From assembly GCA_015075185.1 (NCBI GenBank), contig JABTUW010000004.1, positions 1,208,761 to 1,272,760 of the forward strand: a stretch of 64,000 nucleotides of DNA, read 5' to 3'. Position numbers and translations under genes: made by a program. Shown piece by piece: positions 50,891-59,024 of this stretch (the first letter of the stretch is position 1; each line of letters starts with the position of its first letter). The notes beneath the pieces are model-generated. The model was not told the origin of the DNA. It made no database searches and saw only the letters and a program-made list of their open reading frames with translations. Origin of the DNA: Anaerolineales bacterium. GTDB lineage: Bacteria > Chloroflexota > Anaerolineae > 4572-78 > J111.

Positions 50891-51238
50891 GGTGAATCTC
50901 CCCTGTTTTTGTTTCTTGGCTAGAGGTGGCATTTTACAGGCATAATCCAGAACCAGCAACTTGCCCATTTACCCTATATTTGGCAAAATGACATCTATCA
51001 TCCAGAAACAGGACATCTGTCACTTAAAAAATTTGTACGTCCAGAGTAAGATGAAGGCTGTAGAAAGTAAAGTGTGCGCTCTCGAAGCGGAGAGAATGTC
51101 AATCAAGGACGATCCTCATAGCCAGATTGCTATTCGGATAATGGCCATGCTCTCCATAGAACGTGGTCTTTTTTATTTCATGCTGTCAGCATAAAACATC
51201 ATCACCCATAAAAACCTGTTCATAAAGGAGATGTAAGG
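50891..51238. other. Divergent intergenic region of the catabolic locus
   Basis: About 350 bp between the divergent amidase and cyclase-family genes. A plus-strand open stretch (50961-51194) is not protein-like and is left out. AAAGGAG precedes the gene at 51239. No clear promoter pair or operator was identified, although the regulatory region for both transcripts must lie here. Confidence 0.4.
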
Positions 51239-52120
51239 ATGAAATTAATTGATCTCACTATCCCTCTGGGCATTGGTACGCCCCCCTGGCCCACTTACGA
51301 GCCGTTGCAGGTAAAGTATTTCAAACGGCTTGCCCCCAATGGTGCTAATGGCCAACTTCTGACCCACTCTAACCACCTGGGGACTCATTTGGACGGTGAA
51401 ATTCACTTTTACACCCCCGGCAAAGATATGGCCGAGTTGGATATGGATTTTCTGTTTCACGAAGGGGTCATTGTTGACCTGAGCGATGTTTGTGGTGATT
51501 ATGATGTTTATACCAGCGAAATGTTCGAGGCCAAGGTCGAAGTGAAAGAAGGGGATATTCTTATCATTCACACCGGCTATCATCACTTCGGCTGGGATCA
51601 ACCCACCGCCGACGAAATTCGCTACATGGTCAAGCATCCCGGCCCTGATCGCGAGTTTGCCGAGTGGTGCAAGGCCAAAAAGCTGCGCTGGATCGGCGTG
51701 GATTGCGGCAGCGCCGATCATCCTATGAACACCATCATCCGCGATTGGATGCCTCGCCAGGCCCGCCAGGCCGATAAAGTTTTCCGCAAGAAGTTCAACA
51801 AATCACTGGCCGAGCATTTCGACGACAGCAAGTACCAGCTCATGCACATCGAGATGTTCCCCCACGGCATCATTCACGCCGAGTGCATTGGGGGCGACAT
51901 TGACCTGCTGCTCAATCGCCGCGTTACCCTTGGCTTTTTCCCCTGGCGCTTTGTGGATGGCGAGGCCAGTATCGGCCGCTGTGTGGCCATGGTCAGCGAC
52001 AGCGAGTATGAAGAACTCATGCTAAAAAAGGAGAGCCTGCCTAAAACTAAATTTGGCGATGCTTGTGACCCAACCCACGTCGAGCGTCTTAATAAGTTAA
52101 GCCAGGCCAATTTGGCTTAG
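51239..52120 (+). CDS. Cyclase-family metal-dependent hydrolase (KynB/isatin hydrolase fold)
   Basis: A 293-residue enzyme of the cyclase family (PF04199 type), whose characterised members hydrolyse amides, such as kynurenine formamidase and the lactam-opening isatin hydrolase. The complete metal motif HxGTHxDxxxH is visible: His46, His50, Asp52 and His56. Downstream GVDCGSADHPMNT and HAECIGGDID complete the family pattern. GGAG 8 bp upstream. It stands divergent to the amidase and ahead of the fdrA/DUF1116 genes. A ring-opening hydrolase for an N-heterocycle is the most economical reading. Confidence 0.88.
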   Translation: MKLIDLTIPLGIGTPPWPTYEPLQVKYFKRLAPNGANGQLLTHSNHLGTHLDGEIHFYTPGKDMAELDMDFLFHEGVIVDLSDVCGDYDVYTSEMFEAKVEVKEGDILIIHTGYHHFGWDQPTADEIRYMVKHPGPDREFAEWCKAKKLRWIGVDCGSADHPMNTIIRDWMPRQARQADKVFRKKFNKSLAEHFDDSKYQLMHIEMFPHGIIHAECIGGDIDLLLNRRVTLGFFPWRFVDGEASIGRCVAMVSDSEYEELMLKKESLPKTKFGDACDPTHVERLNKLSQANLA

Positions 52121-52148
52121 AGGATAGAACGCTTTTGAAGTATTGCGC

Positions 52149-53012
52149 TTAACCGGGTTGCTGCTGCGCCGTTCGTTTGACAAAGTCAGAGAATGTCACT
52201 GGTGGGCGAACAAGCAGCCAGTTGAGGATATGGGGGTTGCCCCAAAAACCATAGCGTTCATAATAGCGGAACATTTTGATCAAAGTCTCAATCTGATCAT
52301 CACCCAGCCCAACCACCCGAACCCCTCGTTGCCACTCTTCAAGAGACATGGTCTCGGCCTCAACCGGACGGCCTAGCTGCCGGCTCAAAATGGCAGCTAC
52401 CTCCGTCTGGGTCAGCACTTCCGCCCCGGCCAGTTCATAGATAGCCCCCGCATGGCCCGGCTGGGTCAGGACGACAGTGGCAGCAGCAGCCACATCTTCC
52501 AAGTCAACCATACCCAGCCGGGTTTCTACAGCGTATGGCACAAGGTAGCGGCCCTGCTCTAAAATCTGATCCCAATGGGCCAGAACGTTCTGCATATAGG
52601 CTGCGGGTTGCAGGATGGTGTAAGGGAGGCCGGCCTCGAACAGTTGCTCCTCAACCCGCAGCTTTTGCCAGTGGTGCGGCATGGCCTCGATTTGGGGATG
52701 CAGCACAGAGTGATAGACAAAGTGTTCAACTCCGCTCGAACGGGCAGCCGTAATCATAGCCTGGCCAATGGTGACTTCGTCGGGACTCATGTTGGGGCAG
52801 ATGTGGTAGATAGCTCGGATGCCCCGTACCGCCTGGTCTATAATCGCTTGAGAGCGCACGTCTCCGACGACTGCTTCTTGTGCGCCCAGTTCTTTGATGG
52901 GCTGAACCTGCTCCTGCCGGCGAACCAGTGCCCGAACGCTTCTTCCATGGGCGGCCAGAATGCGAATGACAGCGCTGCCGGTTTTACCCGCAGCGCCGGT
53001 GACAAGAATCAT
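52149..53012 (-). CDS. NmrA-like NAD(P)-binding protein
   Basis: A 287-residue atypical short-chain dehydrogenase/NmrA-family protein. The N-terminal Rossmann motif MILVTGAAGKTGSAVI (GxxGxxG) is followed by RALVRRQEQ and a VYHSVLHPQ strand. The YxxxK catalytic pair is not evident. Members serve as redox sensors, isomerases or NAD(P)H:quinone-type reductases. The ATG at 53012 has GGGAGG 7 bp upstream. The 42-bp extension upstream is not used. It is on the opposite strand, interrupting the co-directional catabolic genes. Confidence 0.85.
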   Translation of the reverse strand: MILVTGAAGKTGSAVIRILAAHGRSVRALVRRQEQVQPIKELGAQEAVVGDVRSQAIIDQAVRGIRAIYHICPNMSPDEVTIGQAMITAARSSGVEHFVYHSVLHPQIEAMPHHWQKLRVEEQLFEAGLPYTILQPAAYMQNVLAHWDQILEQGRYLVPYAVETRLGMVDLEDVAAAATVVLTQPGHAGAIYELAGAEVLTQTEVAAILSRQLGRPVEAETMSLEEWQRGVRVVGLGDDQIETLIKMFRYYERYGFWGNPHILNWLLVRPPVTFSDFVKRTAQQQPG

Positions 53013-53049
53013 AAACAAACCTCCCGTAAGGGGCAATGATAATACGACA

Positions 53050-53077
53050 AGCATAGCATGTATTTAATTGGATGCAA
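53050..53077 (-). promoter_or_regulatory. Possible sigma70 promoter for the NmrA-like gene
   Basis: On the minus strand TTGCAT (53077-53072), 16 bp spacer, TATGCT (53055-53050), 38 bp before the ATG. Four of six matches in each hexamer. Confidence 0.4.
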
Positions 53078-53142
53078 ACTATACGGGGTAGTGGTCTGGT
53101 TTTGATTATAGTATAATGGCGCTGCAATCATAGCTTAGACGT

Positions 53143-53255
53143 TATTACTCAGCCCAATGTCATTTCGAGGCCATAGGCCGAGAAATCTCTAAAGTGACAC
53201 ATAGGTATTAGGGATTTCTCCCTTCGGTCGAAATAATATGGTTGAGCAGTTACCA
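53143..53255. repeat. Imperfect long inverted repeat (MITE/REP-like) upstream of fdrA
   Basis: The left part has GTCATTTCGAGGCC...GAGAAATCTCTA and the right part TAGGGATTTCTC...GGTCGAAATAAT, reverse complements with mismatches. The symmetry extends outward (TACTCAGCCCAAT versus ATGGTTGAGCAGT). No open frame inside. The TTTCGA...GAGAAATC core is a type of dispersed palindrome common in several phyla. Confidence 0.65.
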
Positions 53256-53291
53256 CGAGGCTATGGTTAGCCAAGTTCTGTGGAGGTTATC

Positions 53292-55028
53292 GTGACAGCA
53301 ATTAAAGTGGAAATTCGATCTGGCGCTTATTACGACTCGGTGGTGCTCATGCAGTTGCAGCGCTCGCTCAGCGACCTACCCGGTGTTCTTGACACAGGGG
53401 TGATTATGGGAACCGAGGCCAATAAAGAGCTTCTGGCCCAGAATGATTTACTGGTACCCCAGGCCCAGGCCGCCGGGGCCGATGACCTGGTCATCGTCGT
53501 CCGGGCTGAAGACGAGGCTGCCGCTCAGGGCGCTTTGGAGCAGGTAGACGGACTCCTGACCCGTAAACGCGCCAGCGATGGCCAGGATTATCTCCCCAAG
53601 AGCCTCGAAACGGCCGCCAAGATGCTGCCGGAGGCGCGCTGGGTGCTAGTCTCCGTACCGGGCCGCTACGCGGCCGGCGTCGCTCGCGAGGCCCTCAGTC
53701 TGGACAAGAATGTTTTTCTGTTTAGCGACAATGTCTCCGTGGAGGACGAGGTATCGCTCAAACAGGTGGCTGCCGAGAAGGGCCTGCTGGTCATGGGGCC
53801 TGACTGCGGCACGGCTATCGTCAACGGCGTTGGTTTGGGTTTTGCCAACAAGGTGCGCCGGGGACCGATCGGTCTGGTCGCTGCGGCGGGAACCGGCTTG
53901 CAGCAGGTCAGCTCACGGGTCCACCAATTGGGCGGCGGACTGACCCATGCCCTCGGCACTGGCGGGCGCGATCTTTCCGAGGCGGTGGGCGCGGCGACGG
54001 CCCGCCAGGCGCTTGACCTTTTCCGCCGTGATCCCGAAACAAAGGTTATTATCCTCATTTCTAAACCACCGGCGGCACAAGTAGCGGAGGATTTGCTGCA
54101 AGCCGCCCAGGCGACAGGCAAGCCCGTCGTCATAGACTTCATTGGCTATGTTCCCCCCGCGCGGCGGCTGGGTAATCTTCATTTTGTCCGCACCCTGGAC
54201 GAAGCCGCTACACTGGCGGTTGAATTGGCCGCCGCCATGCCTGTCGAGGAAAATGGAGTGAGTCTTGACCTCAGCCGCTTTGCGCCGGACCAGTGTTACC
54301 TGCGCGGTCTCTTCTCCGGCGGAACGCTGGCCTACGAAGCCCTGCTCATCCTGCAAGATTACCTGCCTGCCGTCTACTCTAACGCCCCCCTTAAAAAAGG
54401 TCAAAACCGCCTGGAAAACTCCCTGCTGAGCCAGGCCAATACCATCGTTGACCTGGGCGAAGATGAGTTTACCGTAGGCCGCCTGCACCCCATGATGGAT
54501 AATGACCTGCGCATTCGCCGCTTGCAGCAGGAAGCCGCCAACCCGGAAGTCGCCGTTATCCTGCTGGATGTCGTCCTGGGCTACGGCGCTCATCCCGATC
54601 CGGCCAGTGAACTTGGCCCGGCGATTGCTCAAGCCATTGCCCAGGCGAAAGAAGTCGGACGGCATTTGGAAGTGGTCGCCGTGGTGGTCGGCACCGACGA
54701 GGACCCCCAGGGATTCGCCAGGCAGATGGAGCAGCTCAAGGCAGCCGGGGCGCGGGTCGAAACCAATAACGAGGTCGCCGTGCGTTACGTGGGCCAGCTT
54801 GTCCAGGCGCTTAACCGGCCGGCCAGCCAGCCGCCAACGGCGTCCTCAAAAGAGGTAGACCTGGCCGTGCTCCAACAACCTCTGGCGGCCATCAATGTCG
54901 GGGTGGAGTCATTCACCGAGAGCTTGAACGCTCAGAATGCGCCCGTGATCCAGGTAGAGTGGCGACCTCCCGCCGGCGGCAATGAACGGTTAATGGCTAT
55001 TCTGGAACGGATGAAGAGTAAATCATAA
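53292..55028 (+). CDS. fdrA: FdrA/AllF family acyl-CoA synthetase-like protein
   Basis: A 578-residue FdrA protein, related to succinyl-CoA synthetase subunits. In E. coli FdrA (AllF) with YlbE (AllG) and YlbF (AllH) forms the oxamate carbamoyltransferase that phosphorolyses oxalurate. Seen here: VSVPGRYAAGVAREAL, GPDCGTAIVNGVGLGFAN, the phosphate-loop-like VAAAGTGLQQVSSR, and THALGTGGRDLSEAVG. The GTG at 53292 is chosen (GGAGG 5 bp upstream). It is followed by the DUF1116 gene, its known partner. The DUF2877 (AllH) partner is not in the window. Expected to catalyse transfer between carbamoyl phosphate and a ureido acid. Confidence 0.92.
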   Translation: MTAIKVEIRSGAYYDSVVLMQLQRSLSDLPGVLDTGVIMGTEANKELLAQNDLLVPQAQAAGADDLVIVVRAEDEAAAQGALEQVDGLLTRKRASDGQDYLPKSLETAAKMLPEARWVLVSVPGRYAAGVAREALSLDKNVFLFSDNVSVEDEVSLKQVAAEKGLLVMGPDCGTAIVNGVGLGFANKVRRGPIGLVAAAGTGLQQVSSRVHQLGGGLTHALGTGGRDLSEAVGAATARQALDLFRRDPETKVIILISKPPAAQVAEDLLQAAQATGKPVVIDFIGYVPPARRLGNLHFVRTLDEAATLAVELAAAMPVEENGVSLDLSRFAPDQCYLRGLFSGGTLAYEALLILQDYLPAVYSNAPLKKGQNRLENSLLSQANTIVDLGEDEFTVGRLHPMMDNDLRIRRLQQEAANPEVAVILLDVVLGYGAHPDPASELGPAIAQAIAQAKEVGRHLEVVAVVVGTDEDPQGFARQMEQLKAAGARVETNNEVAVRYVGQLVQALNRPASQPPTASSKEVDLAVLQQPLAAINVGVESFTESLNAQNAPVIQVEWRPPAGGNERLMAILERMKSKS

Positions 55029-55051
55029 AAGAAAAGGTAGCAAGGTCGCAC

Positions 55052-55131
55052 GCCCTTCGGCGCACCCGAAGGGGTGAGGTAGCAGGGATGCATTACCCCT
55101 GTCTACGCCCTGCGGCGCACCCGAAGGGGTG
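55052..55131. repeat. Two copies of a 25-bp hairpin element nested in heptamer tracts
   Basis: The two copies, 55052-55076 and 55107-55131, differ at one base. Each folds as CCCTTCGG (or CCCTGCGG), loop CGCAC, CCGAAGGG. The second is flanked by GTCTAC on both sides, as if dropped into the heptamer array at 55134-55154. The first is flanked by GGTAGCA/AGGTAGC units. Confidence 0.75.
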
Positions 55132-55133
55132 CC

Positions 55134-55154
55134 GTCTACTGTCTACCGTCTACT
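55134..55154. repeat. Heptanucleotide tandem repeat (reverse-complement AGTAGAC type), 3 units
   Basis: GTCTACT, GTCTACC, GTCTACT, immediately before the ribosome site of the DUF1116 gene. Reverse complement of the units at 5235-5262. Confidence 0.85.
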
Positions 55155-55176
55155 ATTTTCTTGGAGGAAATAACCT

Positions 55177-56418
55177 GTGGATATAGAAAAAGCTAATCTC
55201 GAAGCGACAACCCGGATGATGGAGGCCCGCCCGGTTTTGGTGGGGCTAGGCAGAGCTTTGGACGTGGTTCCGGGGATGCGTGAAAATTTACTATTACACG
55301 CCGGCCCGCCGGTCACCTGGGAGCGGATGGCCGGGCCGATGCGCGGAGCAGCGATTGGGGCATTAATCTTTGAGGGTAAGGCCAAAGATGAAAAAGAAGC
55401 CGAAGCCCTGATTAAAGCCGGCCAGATTGAGTTTGAACCCTGTCACCATCATCGGGCCGTCGGCCCGATGGCCGGTTTGCTTTCCCCTTCGATGCTGGTC
55501 TACATCGTCGAGAACAAGACGCACGGCAACAAAGCCTATTCCAGCTTAAATGAGGGGCGGGGCAAAGTGCTGCGCATGGGCGCTTACAGCCAGGAAGTCA
55601 TCTCGCGGCTGGGCTGGATGAACGAGGTCATGGGGCCGGTTCTCCACGAGGCGCTGCAAATGAGCGAGGGGCTTGATCTGAGAACCATCATCGCCAAGTC
55701 GTTACAGATGGGCGACGATGGGCACAATCGCATGGACGCTGGCTCGTTGATTTATACCAATGCCCTGGCCCCCTTTATTGTAAAAGTGGCCAAAGACAGC
55801 GCCACTGCCGCCGAGATCATCCGCTTTTTGGGTGAGAATGCTCTGAGCATCCTCAATCCGGTCATGGCTGCCTGCAAAACGATGGCCGACGCCGGTCACG
55901 GGGTCGAGGGCAGCACGATTGTGACCACCATGGCCCGCAACGGCACCGATTTCGGCATCCGGGTCAGCGGCCTGGGCGACCGCTGGTTTACCGGCCCGGC
56001 CGGCCGGGTCAAGGCATTGTACTTCCCCGGTTTTACCGAAGAAGACGCCAACCCGGACATCGGCGACAGCACCATCACCGAAACCACCGGTATCGGCGGT
56101 TTTGCCATGGCCGGAGCGCCCGCCATTGTCACCTTTATCAGCGGCACGCCCAAAGATGCCATCAACACCACCCTGCAAATGTACGAAATTACCTACACCG
56201 AGCATAAATACTTTAGCATCCCACAGTTGGACTTTAGAGGCACGCCCACCGGTATAGATATCCGCAAGGTGGTCGAAAAGGGCATGCCGCCGCGGGTCAA
56301 CACCGGGGTGGCCCACAAAGACCCCGGCATCGGTCAGGTCGGGGCCGGTGTGGTCAGCCCGCCAATGAGCATTTTTGAAGATGCTTTGGTGGCTTATGCC
56401 GAGCAGTATGGGTTTTAA
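55177..56418 (+). CDS. DUF1116 protein (YlbE/AllG family)
   Basis: A 413-residue DUF1116 protein, homologous to the YlbE (AllG) subunit of the E. coli oxamate carbamoyltransferase. Visible segments are a Gly/Ala-rich ERMAGPMRGAAIGALIFEG, EPCHHHRAVGPMAGLLSPSM, MGDDGHNRMDAGSL and a C-terminal HKDPGIGQVGAGVVSPP. GTG start with GGAGG 8 bp upstream. It lies 148 bp after fdrA, the gap filled by repeats, so co-transcription is likely but not certain. Together with FdrA it should form the phosphorolytic carbamoyl-transfer enzyme. Confidence 0.9.
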   Translation: MDIEKANLEATTRMMEARPVLVGLGRALDVVPGMRENLLLHAGPPVTWERMAGPMRGAAIGALIFEGKAKDEKEAEALIKAGQIEFEPCHHHRAVGPMAGLLSPSMLVYIVENKTHGNKAYSSLNEGRGKVLRMGAYSQEVISRLGWMNEVMGPVLHEALQMSEGLDLRTIIAKSLQMGDDGHNRMDAGSLIYTNALAPFIVKVAKDSATAAEIIRFLGENALSILNPVMAACKTMADAGHGVEGSTIVTTMARNGTDFGIRVSGLGDRWFTGPAGRVKALYFPGFTEEDANPDIGDSTITETTGIGGFAMAGAPAIVTFISGTPKDAINTTLQMYEITYTEHKYFSIPQLDFRGTPTGIDIRKVVEKGMPPRVNTGVAHKDPGIGQVGAGVVSPPMSIFEDALVAYAEQYGF

Positions 56419-56429
56419 CTCCTCCTATG

Positions 56430-56574
56430 AGCATCCTGAGTAGGTTGAGCGAAGCGAAACCGTATCGAAGGGTGCGAGTTAGCGGGGAATCGTTGCCTGA
56501 GCCGCATCCTTCGATACGCGCTCCACTCCGTCCTTCGACAAACTCAGGACGAGTTCCGCGCTACTCAGGATGCT
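56430..56574. repeat. Long palindromic intergenic repeat
   Basis: The outer arms AGCATCCTGAGTAG (56430-56443) and CTACTCAGGATGCT (56561-56574) are perfect complements, as are the inner arms around CGTATCGAAGG and CCTTCGATACG. The middle is about 35 bp. No gene. It resembles dispersed palindromes with TTCGAC/GTCGAA cores found in many genomes. It could form a large cruciform or RNA hairpin between the DUF1116 gene and the gene at 56623. Confidence 0.85.
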
Positions 56575-56622
56575 TGTTATCCTTACTTAGATCGCTAAAT
56601 TAGCAAAAAGCGAGGTGAGGTA

Positions 56623-57138
56623 ATGAAACAAAAACCAACATTCTCAGAAAAAGAGTTTTCAATGCCTGCGTGGTTATATCAGATGACTGCTGGTGAAATC
56701 AACGGTGAGACGTGGTATCCAGAAGATTATCGAAAAGAAGTCTGGGAAGGCGAAAAAATTCCTTGGCCAGTTGGCGAAAAGATTTATGTTCGTGAACAAG
56801 ACCCGATGTCTGTGGGAGACACCATCATCTTTTTCTTCTGTAAAAGTGGAGATGTGGATCCTAGAACGGGAATTGTTGACCCTGGAATATATGGATGGGG
56901 GAGTATCACCGATATTAGCTACTACACCACCCGCACTGGCAAAGAGAAAGAAGATGAAATCGAGTTCGTAGTGAAGCCCCCAAGCAATTTTCTGAAAGAT
57001 AAGCCCCTTTGGAATGATGATATTAACCAGTTAATGAACGAAATTAGAAGAAGGCAATACATGGGTAATATCTGGAACATTAGGGATGGGGAATTACAAA
57101 GGCTATGCAAAGAGATAAAGAAGTATACAGATAGCTAA
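56623..57138 (+). CDS. PUA/EVE-like hypothetical protein
   Basis: A 171-residue soluble protein. The order of motifs (PAWLYQMTAGEI, VGEKIYVREQDPMSVGDTII, FFFCKSGDV, DPGIYGWGSITDI) resembles the EVE/ASCH PUA-like fold, which reads modified bases, but this is a guess from pattern only. It is visibly richer in A+T than its neighbours and is flanked by palindromic elements at 56430-56574 and 57208-57232, suggesting a later insertion. GAGGTGAGG before the ATG. It is unlikely to be part of the catabolic pathway around it. Confidence 0.6.
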   Translation: MKQKPTFSEKEFSMPAWLYQMTAGEINGETWYPEDYRKEVWEGEKIPWPVGEKIYVREQDPMSVGDTIIFFFCKSGDVDPRTGIVDPGIYGWGSITDISYYTTRTGKEKEDEIEFVVKPPSNFLKDKPLWNDDINQLMNEIRRRQYMGNIWNIRDGELQRLCKEIKKYTDS

Positions 57139-57207
57139 TTTCCAAAGTAAAGAGTTATCCACAAAAGGTGAGGCTAGGATTTTAGCCCGTCAGGGCTTCG
57201 CTCTCTG

Positions 57208-57232
57208 AGCACGACGGCTTCAGCCTCGTGCT
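57208..57232. repeat. Short REP-like palindrome
   Basis: AGCACGACGGCT followed by TCAGCCTCGTGCT forms a near-perfect hairpin. A related GTCAGGGCTTCGCTC half precedes it (57189-57203). No T-run follows, so it is not a classic terminator. Confidence 0.6.
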
Positions 57233-57283
57233 AAACAGGCAAACCTATAGCTAGATTAACCTACAAAATAGGGGGAGAAACAA

Positions 57284-58957
57284 ATGGAACGAGAACAATT
57301 TATCAAAATAATGACCGACGCCAAAATGTTTGACCTGACCCAGGGGTGCAGCATCTTTACCCCGCCCTGGCCCGGCGAAAAGGCGCTGGAAGTTCACTTT
57401 TTCAAGCGGGTCACGGGCGCTTATGGCGGGGGCCAGGGGGCCAACGGCCAAATTTTGAATTGGAGCAACACGGTCGGCACCCACCTGGTCGGCGAGCGGG
57501 CTTTCCATTCCGGGGGCCGGGCCATCGCCGATATTCCGCTGAAAGAGCTGAGCGGGCCGGGTGTGGTGGTAGATATTTCGGATGAAGTCTCCGATTACAG
57601 CCTGTACACGCCTGAGATGATTATGAAAAAGGCGACGGTCAAAAAAGGCGATATTCTGATCATCAATACCGGCTATCACCGCTATTCCTGGGACCTGCCC
57701 GATACTTTCAACGAACAGGCCCAGGGCGGCGTCGAGTCCAAAGAGTTCGGCTTTTATGTCAAACATCCCGGCCCGTCGCCCGATTTCTTCCCCTGGGCTT
57801 TGGAGATGCAGCTCAAAGTGGTCGGGGTTGATTGCGGCTGCGCTGAACACCCGATGAATACCCCCATCCGGCGCATGCACGAGCGTGACTTCAAGCGGGC
57901 CGAGAGCAAGCTGCTGGAAACCTACGGCAAAACCTGGGACGAGATGTTCCCGCCTGACGACTATCACGCCCTGACCCACATTACCATGCCCAAAGCTCAC
58001 CTGCTCTTGGCCGAAGCGATTGTCGGCGATATTGACAAACTCAACAACCAGCGGGCCTGGGTCACCATTCAGCCGATCCCCTTCATGGAAGTCGAGTCCG
58101 CCTGGGCGCGAGTGGTCGCCTGGCAAGCACCCGACGGCATGGACGAGGAGGCCTTCTTCCAGGTCATGGACTCGGCCGAGATGCTGGACCTGACCGTTCC
58201 CTTCAGCGTTCAGACGCCCCAGTGGGCCAATTATGTCCCCTTGACCGTGACCTACACCAAGCGGGTTGGCGGCCAATACTTTGGCATGGGCCGCAACGGC
58301 TCGATCTGCAATGCCAGCCTTCACCTGGGGACCCACATGGACGGCGAGAAGCACTTCTACCCGGCCGGCAGAACCATCGGCCAGGTGCCCCTGGAGGAAT
58401 GGGTCGGGCCGGGCGTCATTGCCGATATTTCGCACCTGGTCAGCAACTCCAGTGTTTATACTCCTAAGATGATCCAAGATGTGGTAGACATCCGTCAGGG
58501 CGACATCCTCATCATCAAGACCGGCTGGAACCAGTTCGGCTGGAGCAGCCCGGACTCGGATGAATTTCGCTACATGATCAAACACCCCGGCCCTTCGCCC
58601 GACTTTGCCCAGTGGTGCATTGACATGCAGATCAAGTGGATCGGGATTGACTGCGTAGCCGCCGACCATCCCATGAACACCATCCAGCGCCTTTGGCATC
58701 CCAAAACTTTCGAGGAAGCCAACGCCAAGCTCATCCGGGATTTCGGCAAGGATTGGGACGAGATGTATCCCATCGAGCACTACTACCAGGATATGCACCT
58801 GAATCTCTTCCCGAAGCGGATTGTCCATGCCGAGAACCTGGGCGGTCAGATCGCCATTGCTCCCAGCGGCCGCTACTACATCGGCTGTTTTGTCCAGAAA
58901 GCGATGGAAGCGGAGTCGATGTGGGGCCGCTTTGTAGCCTTTAAAGAAGGAAGTTGA
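57284..58957 (+). CDS. Tandem cyclase-family hydrolase, N-terminal copy degenerate
   Basis: A 557-residue protein made of two cyclase-family domains (about 1-275 and 280-555), each similar to the single-domain protein at 51239. The second domain has an intact metal motif: His347, His351, Asp353, His357 (HLGTHMDGEKH) and HAENLGG. In the first the same site reads T63-V-G-T-H67-L-V69-G-E-R-A73. The first His, the Asp and the last His are replaced, and HAE has become LAE. Domain one is therefore probably a structural or regulatory pseudoenzyme. GGGGGAG upstream. A long minus-strand open frame opposite is a composition artefact. Confidence 0.88.
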   Translation: MEREQFIKIMTDAKMFDLTQGCSIFTPPWPGEKALEVHFFKRVTGAYGGGQGANGQILNWSNTVGTHLVGERAFHSGGRAIADIPLKELSGPGVVVDISDEVSDYSLYTPEMIMKKATVKKGDILIINTGYHRYSWDLPDTFNEQAQGGVESKEFGFYVKHPGPSPDFFPWALEMQLKVVGVDCGCAEHPMNTPIRRMHERDFKRAESKLLETYGKTWDEMFPPDDYHALTHITMPKAHLLLAEAIVGDIDKLNNQRAWVTIQPIPFMEVESAWARVVAWQAPDGMDEEAFFQVMDSAEMLDLTVPFSVQTPQWANYVPLTVTYTKRVGGQYFGMGRNGSICNASLHLGTHMDGEKHFYPAGRTIGQVPLEEWVGPGVIADISHLVSNSSVYTPKMIQDVVDIRQGDILIIKTGWNQFGWSSPDSDEFRYMIKHPGPSPDFAQWCIDMQIKWIGIDCVAADHPMNTIQRLWHPKTFEEANAKLIRDFGKDWDEMYPIEHYYQDMHLNLFPKRIVHAENLGGQIAIAPSGRYYIGCFVQKAMEAESMWGRFVAFKEGS

Positions 58958-59024
58958 TTCATTATACCCGGATTGTCGAAGGAGACATAGCGACAATGCA
59001 GTGGCAAAACAAGGAGAAAGAACC

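Noticed and set aside
50961..51194. Possible 77-residue protein between amidase and cyclase-family genes
   Set aside because: Low-quality composition, no ribosome site, and it overlaps the probable regulatory region.
55702..56316. Minus-strand open frame opposite the DUF1116 gene
   Set aside because: His/Gly/Asp-rich shadow of a high-G+C coding strand. The plus strand is a clear DUF1116 member.
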